Made by a program: the position numbers and the translations under genes. Shown piece by piece: positions 1 to 8,368 of a DNA stretch of 64,000 nucleotides. Below the pieces are notes generated by a model, which saw only the letters and a program-made list of their open reading frames with translations, ran no database searches and was not told the origin of the DNA. The stretch's first letter is position 1. Every line of letters begins with the position of its first letter. The stretch is from Paenibacillus aceris (GTDB taxonomy: Bacteria > Bacillota > Bacilli > Paenibacillales > NBRC-103111). Location of the stretch: the NCBI RefSeq assembly GCF_017874035.1, contig NZ_JAGGKV010000001.1, positions 682,001 through 746,000 on the forward strand, read 5' to 3'.

Positions 1-2970
1 AGACAACCCGTAATACACTTCTGATAACTGCAAGGAGGTAGAGCTTGATTTGTAATCAATAACGCGGAGCAACACGCCTTGTTCGCCGTCCGCCCGGTCC
101 ACCCGGTCGATTCGCCCGATAATTTCCATCGTACAGCCGTTCTCTAACTCAAAAGTCAACGGAGGCAATTCTTTGCCCGGACCAAAATCAATCTCCAGAC
201 CTAACGGTTCAAACTGTCCATGTTTGGCATGCTCGCCGAGCACGACGGCCGCTCTGCCCACGACCTGCTTCAATTTTCTAGCAATGTACGCATACCTGCT
301 GGAACTGAGCAAGATTTCCCCTTGCAGCCTAGGGGCAAGTTCGTCTACGACTTGTGCGGAACGCTCCATGCATTGTTCGGCCGTCAACGAACCCCAATCG
401 AGTTGATCCTGCTGCAGCCTTTGCACAAACTGGTTCAACGCTGCATGGAACAGTTGCCCGATATCGGGAGCATCAAGCCGGTAGACACGTCTTTCCTGCA
501 GTCTTAATCCGTGTGAAACAAAATGAGAAAAGGGACATGCCACGTACTTCTCCATCCGAGAGACGCTCGCCCTCAGATTTTGACCGTATAACAGCTTGCT
601 GGTCTTCGAAGAAATTTTGCTCTCTTTATTTGTATACTGCAGTGCCTGAACCACGGACTGCAGCTTCATATGCCACTCGGGCTTGTCCGCGTACCAATTA
701 TAAGTTTCCCACCATAGGTCCGCCATGCGGCCGCCAAGCATCCAGTGCTTCATGCGTACAGCCAAGTAGGAAATTGCCTGATTGGGATGCGCCATATAGG
801 CTGCCTGCTCATTTTCCGGTGATTCGCCAGCCGGTTCAGCCAGCAAAAGCGGGGCCTCTGTCCCCGGAAATAACTGGCGCATCTGCTTAATCAACTCGGA
901 AGGCAGAAGCGATTTGCCTTCTTCATCGGCAAGCGGGTAGCTCATCCACAGCCTTTTGCCTGGTACGGTTAGGGATGTATAGACGATAAATTGCTCGTCC
1001 AACAGCTTGCGCCGGCTTCCATCCGCCATCGGCAAACCGGACTCCATCAGGACGCTTCGTTCCGCTTCCGTCAAAACCCCTTTTTCCGGCATTTGCGCAG
1101 GGATGACTCCATCGTTAACCCCCAATATGTACGCATAACGAATACCGCTGGAGCGAGTCCGATCCATGCTTCCGATTAATAATTGATCCATGGAAGGAGG
1201 AACTAGGCCCAGCTTCATGCTTTCCATCCCGGTCTCGACCAAACCGTTAAAAATCTCAAGGGACAAGTCATCTTCCCCCATAGTCTCCACCAGCTGATCG
1301 AGCATCTCCATAACACTATTCCACATTTGGCCGTGTTCCCGAGCTTTTTCCGGCTTGCCGTCAAGAATCGCTTGCTGACTCCAAGCTTCCAATTTCTCCG
1401 GTGCCTGCACATTGACCAGAAGCTCATATAGAGCTTCAACCTGCGCTTTGACGGTGCCTGCTTGCTGCAAACGTTTAGAAAAGGCAAGAAGCGGCCCCAC
1501 CACCCACTCTTTGCTTCTATTTAAAGCGGCTAATTCAGCCGTTTGCTCCTGGACTCCTTCATCAGCTTGCTCCAAATTAGCCCGGAATTTATAGCTCCAT
1601 GGCTTGCCGTCCGTCCATCTGTAGCCTTGAATACCGAAAGCGAGCACGTAGTTCTCCAGCTTATCCAGTTCTGTTCTTTGAGCGGCTGCCTCACTCGGCA
1701 AAAGCAAATCCGTTTTGACGCAGCGAAACACGGCATCATAATGCCAATTATGCTGAACTACCTCCAACGCTGAGCGAATAAATTCAACCAGCGGGTGATG
1801 AAGCACCGTTCTCTTTTGGTCAAAAAAGTGCGGAATTTCATAATCGGTCAGCACCGCTTTCAACAAATCCTGATAGCCTTCCATGTTCCGGACCATAACG
1901 GCGACTTCACGCCAGCGTACGCCATGCTCACGAACCAACTGCAGCATATCCCGCACAGCGCCTTCCACTTCAGCACGGCGATGGACAGCTTCTGCAATCA
2001 CGAGCTGATCGCTTATTTTCTCACCTGCCGCAGGTTGATACCGCTGAGCCCCGCCGCCAATCCGGCGGTCAAAATGACGTTCCAAATACCTGAGCGCAGG
2101 GCTATCCTCGTATCGCGGTGAGCTTTCCGGCGCCAATAGATGAACCTCAGCTGCCGGTAATCCAAGCTGCCAAATGAGCTCTTGCAGCCGAACCATCGTC
2201 GTCGCCGTAGGGTGAAAGAGATCTAACTCATCCGGCGAATCCCCAGCCTGCAGTTCCCGGTCGAGACACAGCGTAATCGTCACCTGTTTGCAAGCGGAGA
2301 ATAATGCGCCAAGCACGCCAAACTCCTGCGGTGTAAAACCGTGGAAGCCATCAATCCAGACAGACGCGGACCGCAAATAAGCCGAGTTAGGAATTTGCTC
2401 CGCCAGCAGCGTCAAATAATCCTCGCCATCCAAATATTGACGGGCTAGCTCGGATTCAAAATCGCGATAAATCAGCTGAATATCATGCATTTTATCACGA
2501 AGCAAACCACTTTCGCCTAATACCGCAGCGCGTTTCTGCTCATGCTCGGTGAGCTGCTTCGCAGTCACACAATACCTTTTCATCTCGGTAAAAAGCTGAT
2601 TTAACCGATCTACAAAGCCCATTTGCTCAGCCGAATGGCCGAATAAGCGAAGCTTTTCTTTCTGTTTATGTAAAATGCTCGTTAGCAGCAGTTTTTTACC
2701 CATATCATCAATCGGCATCCTCGCTGTGCCGCCTTCTTCCTGCATGACACGCCATGCCAAACGGTGGAAGCTCAATACCTGGGCACGGATCATTCCGCGA
2801 ATATTAGGATCGGACACGATCGCATGCTCGGCTTGAAAAGTTGCCTGCTCCGGCACTAATAAAACAAGCGGGTCGCCTTCCGGCTCTGCCGCCAAATGCC
2901 GCTTCATCTCTATTAAACAACGTTCGCTTTTCCCGCTGCCGGCTCTGCCGATCACGAAACGAATGGACAT
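1..2970 (-). CDS. addB: ATP-dependent helicase/nuclease subunit B (AddB), C-terminus cut by the window edge
   Basis: AddB is the second subunit of the AddAB helicase-nuclease, the Gram-positive counterpart of RecBCD, which processes double-strand breaks for RecA. The frame is open from ATG at 2970 to base 1, giving 990 codons; the family is usually about 1,150-1,200 residues, so the last part lies outside the window. The start follows a GGAGG ribosome site. Walker A GRAGSGKS is at residues 8-15. Near residue 812, ACPFSHF carries the first cysteine expected of the AddB iron-sulfur cluster; the other three would lie beyond the edge. The RecB-type nuclease motifs GRIDRVD and DYKSS occur in the last 45 visible residues. 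addA would be expected next, to the left. Confidence 0.95.
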   Translation of the reverse strand, partial: MSIRFVIGRAGSGKSERCLIEMKRHLAAEPEGDPLVLLVPEQATFQAEHAIVSDPNIRGMIRAQVLSFHRLAWRVMQEEGGTARMPIDDMGKKLLLTSILHKQKEKLRLFGHSAEQMGFVDRLNQLFTEMKRYCVTAKQLTEHEQKRAAVLGESGLLRDKMHDIQLIYRDFESELARQYLDGEDYLTLLAEQIPNSAYLRSASVWIDGFHGFTPQEFGVLGALFSACKQVTITLCLDRELQAGDSPDELDLFHPTATTMVRLQELIWQLGLPAAEVHLLAPESSPRYEDSPALRYLERHFDRRIGGGAQRYQPAAGEKISDQLVIAEAVHRRAEVEGAVRDMLQLVREHGVRWREVAVMVRNMEGYQDLLKAVLTDYEIPHFFDQKRTVLHHPLVEFIRSALEVVQHNWHYDAVFRCVKTDLLLPSEAAAQRTELDKLENYVLAFGIQGYRWTDGKPWSYKFRANLEQADEGVQEQTAELAALNRSKEWVVGPLLAFSKRLQQAGTVKAQVEALYELLVNVQAPEKLEAWSQQAILDGKPEKAREHGQMWNSVMEMLDQLVETMGEDDLSLEIFNGLVETGMESMKLGLVPPSMDQLLIGSMDRTRSSGIRYAYILGVNDGVIPAQMPEKGVLTEAERSVLMESGLPMADGSRRKLLDEQFIVYTSLTVPGKRLWMSYPLADEEGKSLLPSELIKQMRQLFPGTEAPLLLAEPAGESPENEQAAYMAHPNQAISYLAVRMKHWMLGGRMADLWWETYNWYADKPEWHMKLQSVVQALQYTNKESKISSKTSKLLYGQNLRASVSRMEKYVACPFSHFVSHGLRLQERRVYRLDAPDIGQLFHAALNQFVQRLQQDQLDWGSLTAEQCMERSAQVVDELAPRLQGEILLSSSRYAYIARKLKQVVGRAAVVLGEHAKHGQFEPLGLEIDFGPGKELPPLTFELENGCTMEIIGRIDRVDRADGEQGVLLRVIDYKSSSTSLQLSEVYYGLS

Positions 2971-3050
2971 ACAGGGCCTCCTTCAAGCTTCTCAAAAGAT
3001 ATCAATCTCATCTATTCTATCATACTTTTGGTAGAAAAGAGGCGTGGCAG

Positions 3051-3152
3051 ATGATGGGCTTACGATGGACAACCAAAAAGCCGCGATCCGCTAGCATGCA
3101 TTTACATGACAGGGAAGACGGCTTTTCCTATATCAATTCTTCAACTGATTAG
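3051..3152 (+). CDS. possible 33-residue small protein
   Basis: A short plus-strand frame, Met-Met-Gly-Leu-Arg-Trp onward, lies in the gap between addB and the citrate synthase gene. A GAGG element sits 8 bases before its ATG, and its TAG overlaps the end of the convergent citrate synthase gene by four bases. It has no recognised domain and no clear promoter. It could be a chance frame; I list it because of the well-placed ribosome site. Confidence 0.2.
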   Translation: MMGLRWTTKKPRSASMHLHDREDGFSYINSSTD

Positions 3153-4267
3153 GGACGGTTTGGGATCGAAGTTGGCAGTTCGCCAATATATACCGATTGC
3201 GGACGAAAAATACGATTACAGCTTGCTTGTTCCAATAAATGAGCGGTCCACCCGACAATTCGGCTCAAAGTGAAGCTCGGGGTAAATAAGGACGTCGGCA
3301 GTGCAATAGCACGCATCACGGCTGCGGCATAGAACTCCACATTCACATACAATTTCCGTCCGGGTTTATACTCATTTAGCAGCTCGACGGCCACCTTCTC
3401 AACGTGGACAGCCAAATCAAACCATGGATCCTCAGAAGCTAGTTCTTGCATGAGTTGTCTAAGCGCTTCCGCTCTAGGATCGCTTGTTTTGTAAATGCGG
3501 TGTCCAAAGCCCATAAGCCTTTTGCCTGCCGCCAGCTCTTTACGCAACCAAGCTTCCGATTGTTCTTTCGATCCGATTTCATCCAGCATATGAAGCACTT
3601 CCGAAGGCGCTCCGCCATGCAGCGGCCCTTTCATCGCTCCAATAGAAGCGCAAAGCGCAGAAGCCAGATCCGATTGCGTAGAAAGCACAACACGTCCGGC
3701 GAACGTGGAAGCATTCATCCCATGTTCCATCGCTAGAATCAAATACGCCGTTAATACCTTCGCATGAACAGATTGCGGGACGGAACCCGTCAGCATGTAC
3801 AAGTAATTAGCAACATGATCTAACTGCGGGTCAGGTTCTATGGGCTGAAGTCCTTGTGATCGCCGATAGTGATATGCAATTATCGTTGGCAGCAATGCCG
3901 TATTGGCTAAAATTCTATCGAATTGAGGCGGCCACGCAGGTACCTGCTGATTGCCTGTTCCCAAGACAGAAATGGCTGTCCGGAGTACGCTCATCATTTC
4001 ACTCTCTTTCGGCAGCAAGTCCAGCACAGCCTTCAATTCAGCAGGTATGGCGCGATGAACGACCCATTGCGTTTTGAATGCTTCAAGCTCTTCCGGGGAT
4101 GGCAGCTCGCCATGCCACAGCAAGAAGGCCACTTCTTCAAAACTCAACTTCAGAGCCAACTCCTTCGCTTCGTATCCGCGGTAAACCAAATACCCGTTCT
4201 GCCCATCGACTAAAGCCAATTCTGTTTCTGCTGCTACAACGCCGTCTAAACCGGTTACGGATGCCAT
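3149..4267 (-). CDS. citrate synthase / 2-methylcitrate synthase family protein
   Basis: This enzyme condenses acetyl-CoA (or propionyl-CoA) with oxaloacetate and acts in the cytoplasm. The 372-residue length matches the short Gram-positive type (CitA, CitZ, MmgD). Family signatures are GPLHGGAPSEVL around the first catalytic histidine, GFGHRIYKTSDPRA with the second histidine, and FTPSFTLSRIVGWTAH near the C-terminus. The start is ATG after an AAAGGA site. The gene stands alone, with about 830 bp of gene-free DNA upstream. Sequence alone does not separate citrate from methylcitrate synthase; no prp genes are next to it, and the short length slightly favours a CitA-like role. Confidence 0.88.
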   Translation of the reverse strand: MASVTGLDGVVAAETELALVDGQNGYLVYRGYEAKELALKLSFEEVAFLLWHGELPSPEELEAFKTQWVVHRAIPAELKAVLDLLPKESEMMSVLRTAISVLGTGNQQVPAWPPQFDRILANTALLPTIIAYHYRRSQGLQPIEPDPQLDHVANYLYMLTGSVPQSVHAKVLTAYLILAMEHGMNASTFAGRVVLSTQSDLASALCASIGAMKGPLHGGAPSEVLHMLDEIGSKEQSEAWLRKELAAGKRLMGFGHRIYKTSDPRAEALRQLMQELASEDPWFDLAVHVEKVAVELLNEYKPGRKLYVNVEFYAAAVMRAIALPTSLFTPSFTLSRIVGWTAHLLEQASCNRIFRPQSVYIGELPTSIPNRP

Positions 4268-4468
4268 ATCGTCATTTTCCTTTCGATGTGAAGTGTAAAG
4301 TTACTTTTCTTCATCATATTCGAATAGGACGGCATCATCCAATTAGCGTTTTCTTTCGTCACGATAAATAAAGTGTTTCATTATATATGCAGTGATTATA
4401 GTTGTTTATAGAGTTTGCCTGCTCTTAGATTCCACCCGTGAACCCGAAGGCACACTATCGCGCCTACG

Positions 4469-4583
4469 TTGCACTTTCTACAATGAAAACCATCATTTCC
4501 CCCCCGAGCAAAATCATTGCATTTTGTACAACGAAACGCATCCTTGAAGTGAAAAAAGCCTCAAATCGTTGCACAAAATACAA
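4469..4583. repeat. three 15-bp dyad elements, TTGYA-N5-TRCAA type, spaced about 50 bp
   Basis: Three related 15-mers lie in the gene-free spacer 4268-5097: TTGCACTTTCTACAA at 4469, TTGCATTTTGTACAA at 4517 and TTGCACAAAATACAA at 4569. Each is an imperfect inverted repeat, and the starts are 48 and 52 bp apart. Two of them are preceded by CG. They could be protein-binding sites or a dispersed intergenic repeat. No coding frame covers them. Confidence 0.6.
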
Positions 4584-4865
4584 CCTACGCTAAGAGTTGA
4601 AGCACCGCAGCTATTTCCTAGCACTCAGTACCCACTTAGCTCTACAGAACCGTCTAGCTTCTCTCCAGTTCAGCTAGCTGTAGGTCTATCTCCACAAATA
4701 GAGCAATATCATCAAGATTCATCATCAACGTGCTGGCTCTGTTCATAATTCCAACCATCACAAGGAAAACAGTCAGCGAAATTACCTGCTGATGGTCTGA
4801 TGGTCTTTTTGAGTTTAGCAAACAGCGGTGCTCGGACGAGCACATGGATGCCCCGCCTTAATATG

Positions 4866-5041
4866 GGAACTCCACTCTCTTATTTATGCGATCAGCGGAA
4901 TTTCAGAGTTGGAGAGGAACTACAGGCTCCTATTCAAGCTCCATCGTCCAAATAAGTGTCAAAATGGGGAAATAACGGACCCTAGTTCCCGCTTCCTCAA
5001 GCAAAGGGATCTTTTTGACCGAATAGCGGCCTGTAGTTTCC
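4866..5041. repeat. clustered 19-bp repeat GGAACT-N5-CYSYTATT, two direct and two inverted copies
   Basis: Four copies: GGAACTCCACTCTCTTATT (4866, plus), GGAACTACAGGCTCCTATT (4916, plus), GGAACTAGGGTCCGTTATT (4971-4989, minus) and GGAAACTACAGGCCGCTATT (5022-5041, minus). The two plus copies are exactly 50 bp apart and the two minus copies 51 bp, so the cluster is a large two-armed inverted repeat. Single copies recur at 18531 and 60843. This looks like a dispersed intergenic repeat family; its function is unknown. Confidence 0.65.
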
Positions 5042-5060
5042 CTACAAACATAGAAATACT

Positions 5061-5092
5061 AAAAAAAGCGAGACCACATGGCCTCGCTCTTC
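5061..5092 (-). terminator. rho-independent terminator of rlmI
   Basis: Just past the rlmI stop, the minus strand reads GAGCGAGGCC, a short loop, GGTCTCGCT and then a run of seven T. This is a standard intrinsic terminator. Confidence 0.85.
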
Positions 5093-5097
5093 CCGTC

Positions 5098-6480
5098 TTA
5101 TTTGCTCCGCACCTCAAAAATAGCGAATTTCAAGTAATGCCCCTCGTCCACGCCGAGAATGCGCGGATGATCCATGCCTGCTCCGCGGAACTCAACCAAT
5201 CGCAGCAGCTTCCCTGCGTCCGTCGCAGCCGCATGTATCGTCTCTAGGAACAACTCTGGATGCATGTGGTACGAACAGCTCGCAGTTACGAGATAGCCGC
5301 CTTCATTCACAAGCTTCATCCCGTGGAGGTTGATGTCTTTGTAGCCGCGGCATGCGCCTTCAACAGCGCTTTTGGTTTTGGCAAAAGCAGGAGGATCCAG
5401 GATAACGACATCCCAAGTCCTACCGCCCTCGGCAACCGGCTTCGACGTGTCGATCTTCTTCCCTTGAGCTCCGCCGCCAGCGTTAGCGCGCACTTTCCGT
5501 TCATCCAAGCCTTTGACTTGGGTCCGCAAATATTCAAATGCGTCGGCGACTACAAACTCGACGCGGTCTTGAAAGCCATTCAAAGCGACATTCGTTCTCG
5601 CGCTCTCAATAGCATGCTCGGAGATGTCCAGGCAGGTCACTTTTTTAGCGCCGAATTTACACGCATTGAGTGTGAAGCTGCCGGTATGCGAGAAGCATTC
5701 CAATACGGAAGCACCGTCCCAGTATGGGAATGTGACGACTTTACCGTTGGCATTAACGGGCAGTATTTGGCTCGCTCCCTCATGTTCTACTTCCTTCCGT
5801 TCAATCCCGCTGCGATGGCCCCAGCCTGTCATTAAAGGAGCGATGGCTGCGCGATTTTCCCTTTGGTCGAAAAAGTAGCCCGTTTTTTGGCCCTCCTCGA
5901 TATCCACTCGAATGCGCAAGCCATTTTCAAGAATGTCCACATGCTTGGGGCACTCTCCGTACAATAAGCCTTTGGTTTGCTTTAAGCTTTCCAGCTCACG
6001 AATAGATACGTCGCTGCGCTCATAAATGCCTGTCGGCTTCATCACCTGTACCAAAGCTGCAACAATTTGCTCTCTGCACCGATCCATCCCCAATGTAAGA
6101 ATTTGTACAACGAGCGTATCTTCAAATTTATCGACAATCAGCCCCGGCAGAAAGTCTGCCTCGCCATAGACCAAGCGATACGATTGCGCGTCTTTCACAA
6201 AGCGGCTGCGATGCTGCAAGCAGCGTGTGAACCGCTCAACAAAAAAGTCCGTCGTCATTGCTTCAAGAGGCTTGTAGGATACGATTCGTACCGTTATTTG
6301 CGAGGCCTCATTATAATAGCCCGTCGCCAAATACTGGCCAAGATGCGATTGCACAGGGACAAGCTGGCCCGGCACGATTTCCCCGTCTGCCCGTTCAATT
6401 TCACTTTTGTACACCCATGGGTGACCTTGCTCTAATCGAGCTTTGCGTTTCTTATGTAAAAATACTGCTGCCATATGCAA
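5098..6480 (-). CDS. rlmI: class I SAM-dependent 23S rRNA methyltransferase, RlmI/YwbD type
   Basis: This family methylates a cytosine of 23S rRNA. An N-terminal PUA RNA-binding domain (residues 3-80, with the HPWVYKSEI motif) is followed by a Rossmann methyltransferase domain with VLECFSHTGSFTLNA (SAM site) and VILDPPAFAKTKSA (the DPPAF motif). At 460 residues it is longer than the usual roughly 395. Extra segments appear before the SAM site (about residues 218-245) and between the SAM site and DPPAF (about 315-335, Gly/Lys-rich). TTG at 6480 has AAAGGA seven bases upstream; an in-frame ATG at 6474 is the alternative start. The gene is followed by its own terminator. Confidence 0.88.
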   Translation of the reverse strand: MHMAAVFLHKKRKARLEQGHPWVYKSEIERADGEIVPGQLVPVQSHLGQYLATGYYNEASQITVRIVSYKPLEAMTTDFFVERFTRCLQHRSRFVKDAQSYRLVYGEADFLPGLIVDKFEDTLVVQILTLGMDRCREQIVAALVQVMKPTGIYERSDVSIRELESLKQTKGLLYGECPKHVDILENGLRIRVDIEEGQKTGYFFDQRENRAAIAPLMTGWGHRSGIERKEVEHEGASQILPVNANGKVVTFPYWDGASVLECFSHTGSFTLNACKFGAKKVTCLDISEHAIESARTNVALNGFQDRVEFVVADAFEYLRTQVKGLDERKVRANAGGGAQGKKIDTSKPVAEGGRTWDVVILDPPAFAKTKSAVEGACRGYKDINLHGMKLVNEGGYLVTASCSYHMHPELFLETIHAAATDAGKLLRLVEFRGAGMDHPRILGVDEGHYLKFAIFEVRSK

Positions 6481-6594
6481 TTAGCCGTCCTTTGTGTGAA
6501 TCCGTTCCGTCTCTCCGGTGCTTGTCATGCTTGTCTGTACGGTCACATATATTGATTGATAATGAAAAGTACACTTACGAGGGAGAACGCGATT

Positions 6595-7599
6595 ATGATA
6601 AATACCATTATCCTGCCTGTAGTCGCAGGCTTAGTTTTATTCCTCTTCGGCATGAAGCTGATGGAAACCTCGCTTCAGATGTGGGCAGGCCCCCGCCTCC
6701 AGCTGTGGCTGGAGCGGTTTACCCGAACGCCGGTGCGCGGACTCGTCACCGGCACTGTCCTAACGGCAGCGCTGCAAAGCAGCACGGCCATTACCGTGAT
6801 CGCCATCGGCCTCGTCGGCGCCGGCGTCTTGACCTTCCCGAGAACGCTGGGCGTCATTCTCGGCACCAACATCGGCACGTGCCTCACCACCGAGCTGATT
6901 GGACTCAGCCTCGGGGGGATCGGCGTGCCGATCCTGATCGTGAGCGCCAGCATCTGGATGGCGAGCTGGCTGGCCGGCCCCTTGCCTGTGGCGCAGGGGA
7001 CAGCGCTTGACCCGTCCGCCGCGCCGCCTGGCCGCCGCGAGTGGCTGCGCAGCGTCCGTTACGGATCGCTGGCCGCAGCAGGCTTCTCTCTCGTGCTGCT
7101 CGGCATCGAGATCATGCAAACGATCGGGCCTGCGCTGCAGTCCCGCGGGCTCTTCAGCTGGTTTGTGCAGGAAGCCAGGCAAAGCTTGCTGTGGGGCATC
7201 ATCGCCGGCGCCGCCGTTACCGCTCTGGTGCACAGCAGTGCAGCTGTCATCGCCATGGCCATGGGCCTCGCCGCGATTCAAGGCATCCCCGTTGAGCTGG
7301 GCATTGCCATCACGATCGGTGCCAATGTCGGCACCTGTGTGACTGCCTTGATCGCCGGGATGAGCTCTTCACGCGCCGGGCGTTATGTCGCCTGGTCGCA
7401 TATCCTCCTCAACGTCGGAGGCGCGATCCTCTTTTATCCATTCATCCATCAGCTGGTCAGCCTTTCAGCTTTGCTGGCCGATGACGCATCGTCGCAGATC
7501 GCCCGCTCGCAAACGATTTTCAACGTTGCTTGCTCGCTGATCGCCTTACCTTTTTGCTATCTTAGTACGTGGAAGCGCCTTGAGTTCCGTTCACAATAG
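6595..7599 (+). CDS. Na/Pi cotransporter family membrane protein
   Basis: This is a probable sodium-dependent phosphate transporter of the NptA/YjbB type in the cytoplasmic membrane. It is highly hydrophobic with about eight membrane segments and the two inverted QSS-type repeats of the family: [10 protein letters not shown] near residue 60 and [15 protein letters not shown] near residue 220. The start at 6595 was chosen because GAGGGAG lies nine bases before this ATG; a longer frame from 6556 has no ribosome site. It lacks the C-terminal PhoU-like domain of longer relatives. The central part (about 6650-7450) is clearly GC-richer than flanking genes. Its 3' end overlaps the convergent deoC by 38 bp. 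Confidence 0.85.
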   Translation: MINTIILPVVAGLVLFLFGMKLMETSLQMWAGPRLQLWLERFTRTPVRGLVTGTVLTAALQSSTAITVIAIGLVGAGVLTFPRTLGVILGTNIGTCLTTELIGLSLGGIGVPILIVSASIWMASWLAGPLPVAQGTALDPSAAPPGRREWLRSVRYGSLAAAGFSLVLLGIEIMQTIGPALQSRGLFSWFVQEARQSLLWGIIAGAAVTALVHSSAAVIAMAMGLAAIQGIPVELGIAITIGANVGTCVTALIAGMSSSRAGRYVAWSHILLNVGGAILFYPFIHQLVSLSALLADDASSQIARSQTIFNVACSLIALPFCYLSTWKRLEFRSQ

Positions 7600-8242
7600 C
7601 AACGCCTGAACTAGTTCCCAGCCGAGTTGCTCCGGCTTCGATCATCGCTACTGCCGTTTGCAAGTCTCTCACGCCGCCGGATGCTTTCACACCGATCGTC
7701 TCGGATACGTTTTGGCGCATAAGGCGAACATCTTCCACTGTAGCGCCGCCTGGACCGAAGCCAGTGGATGTTTTGACAAAGTGAGCGCCCGCTTCTTCCG
7801 AGAGCTTGCAAGCCGCCTTTTTTTGCTCATCGTTCAAAAAGCCCGTTTCCATGATCACTTTAACAATCGCTTTCCCTTTTACCGCGTCAACGACTTGTTT
7901 AATATCCGAACGAACTGCATCATACTGACCTTCTAGCAACAGGCCGATCGGAAGAACCGTATCGATTTCAGCTGCACCGTTTTCGACTGCCTTCGCGGCT
8001 TCAAATGCTTTCACTTCGCTCAAGCTTGCGCCAAGCGGGAAGCCAACGACCGCCGCAACTTTCACACCGGTACCTTCCAAAGCTTTGCTAGCTACTCCAA
8101 CAAATTGAGAGTTCACGCAAACACTGAAAAATTGGTGTTGAGCCGCTTCTTCACACAGTTTGTGGATAGCTGCCGTGCTCGCATCCGGTTTCAATAGCGT
8201 ATGATCGATATATTTGGCAATTTCTTTCGCATTCAAAGTCAT
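7562..8242 (-). CDS. deoC: deoxyribose-phosphate aldolase
   Basis: DeoC cleaves 2-deoxyribose-5-phosphate to acetaldehyde and glyceraldehyde-3-phosphate in deoxynucleoside catabolism. [10 protein letters not shown] is at the N-terminus; [11 protein letters not shown] and [15 protein letters not shown] carry the paired active-site lysines (the latter the Schiff-base lysine), and [10 protein letters not shown] is the phosphate-binding part. ATG at 8242 follows GAGGTG by seven bases; a longer frame from 8257 would start inside that ribosome site. At 226 residues it is a normal length. No other deo gene lies nearby. The last 38 bp are read on the opposite strand by the Na/Pi transporter gene. Confidence 0.95.
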   Translation of the reverse strand: MTLNAKEIAKYIDHTLLKPDASTAAIHKLCEEAAQHQFFSVCVNSQFVGVASKALEGTGVKVAAVVGFPLGASLSEVKAFEAAKAVENGAAEIDTVLPIGLLLEGQYDAVRSDIKQVVDAVKGKAIVKVIMETGFLNDEQKKAACKLSEEAGAHFVKTSTGFGPGGATVEDVRLMRQNVSETIGVKASGGVRDLQTAVAMIEAGATRLGTSSGVAIVNGTQGASTY

Positions 8243-8300
8243 TTCGAAGCACCTCATTAAATATTTTGTTTTATCTAGCTATTGCTGCTAATAGAGAAAA

Positions 8301-8343
8301 CCTCTATCGTGGTCATTCAAGGATGAGCGACCACGCTTAGAGG
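8301..8343 (-). terminator. terminator after mtaB
   Basis: On the minus strand CCTCTAAGCGTGGTC and GACCACGATAGAGG form a long, slightly mismatched stem, followed by TTTTC. It lies between the mtaB stop and the deoC ribosome site. Confidence 0.75.
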
Positions 8344-8368
8344 TAGGGTTTATCGCCTAATCAAACAT

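Noticed and set aside
354..890. 178-residue plus-strand frame
   Set aside because: Antisense shadow of addB, whose motifs are clear on the minus strand.
4654..4845. 63-residue minus-strand frame in the long spacer
   Set aside because: No ribosome site, no family features, and it lies between repeat clusters; most likely chance.
4469..5041. Short repeats at about 50-bp spacing suggested a CRISPR-like array
   Set aside because: Units are only 15-19 bp, diverge among copies, change orientation, and there are no cas genes; it is better described as dispersed intergenic repeats.
6258..7010. 250-residue plus-strand frame across the start of the Na/Pi transporter gene
   Set aside because: Arg/His-rich out-of-frame translation of GC-rich coding DNA; the transporter frame has the ribosome site and motifs.
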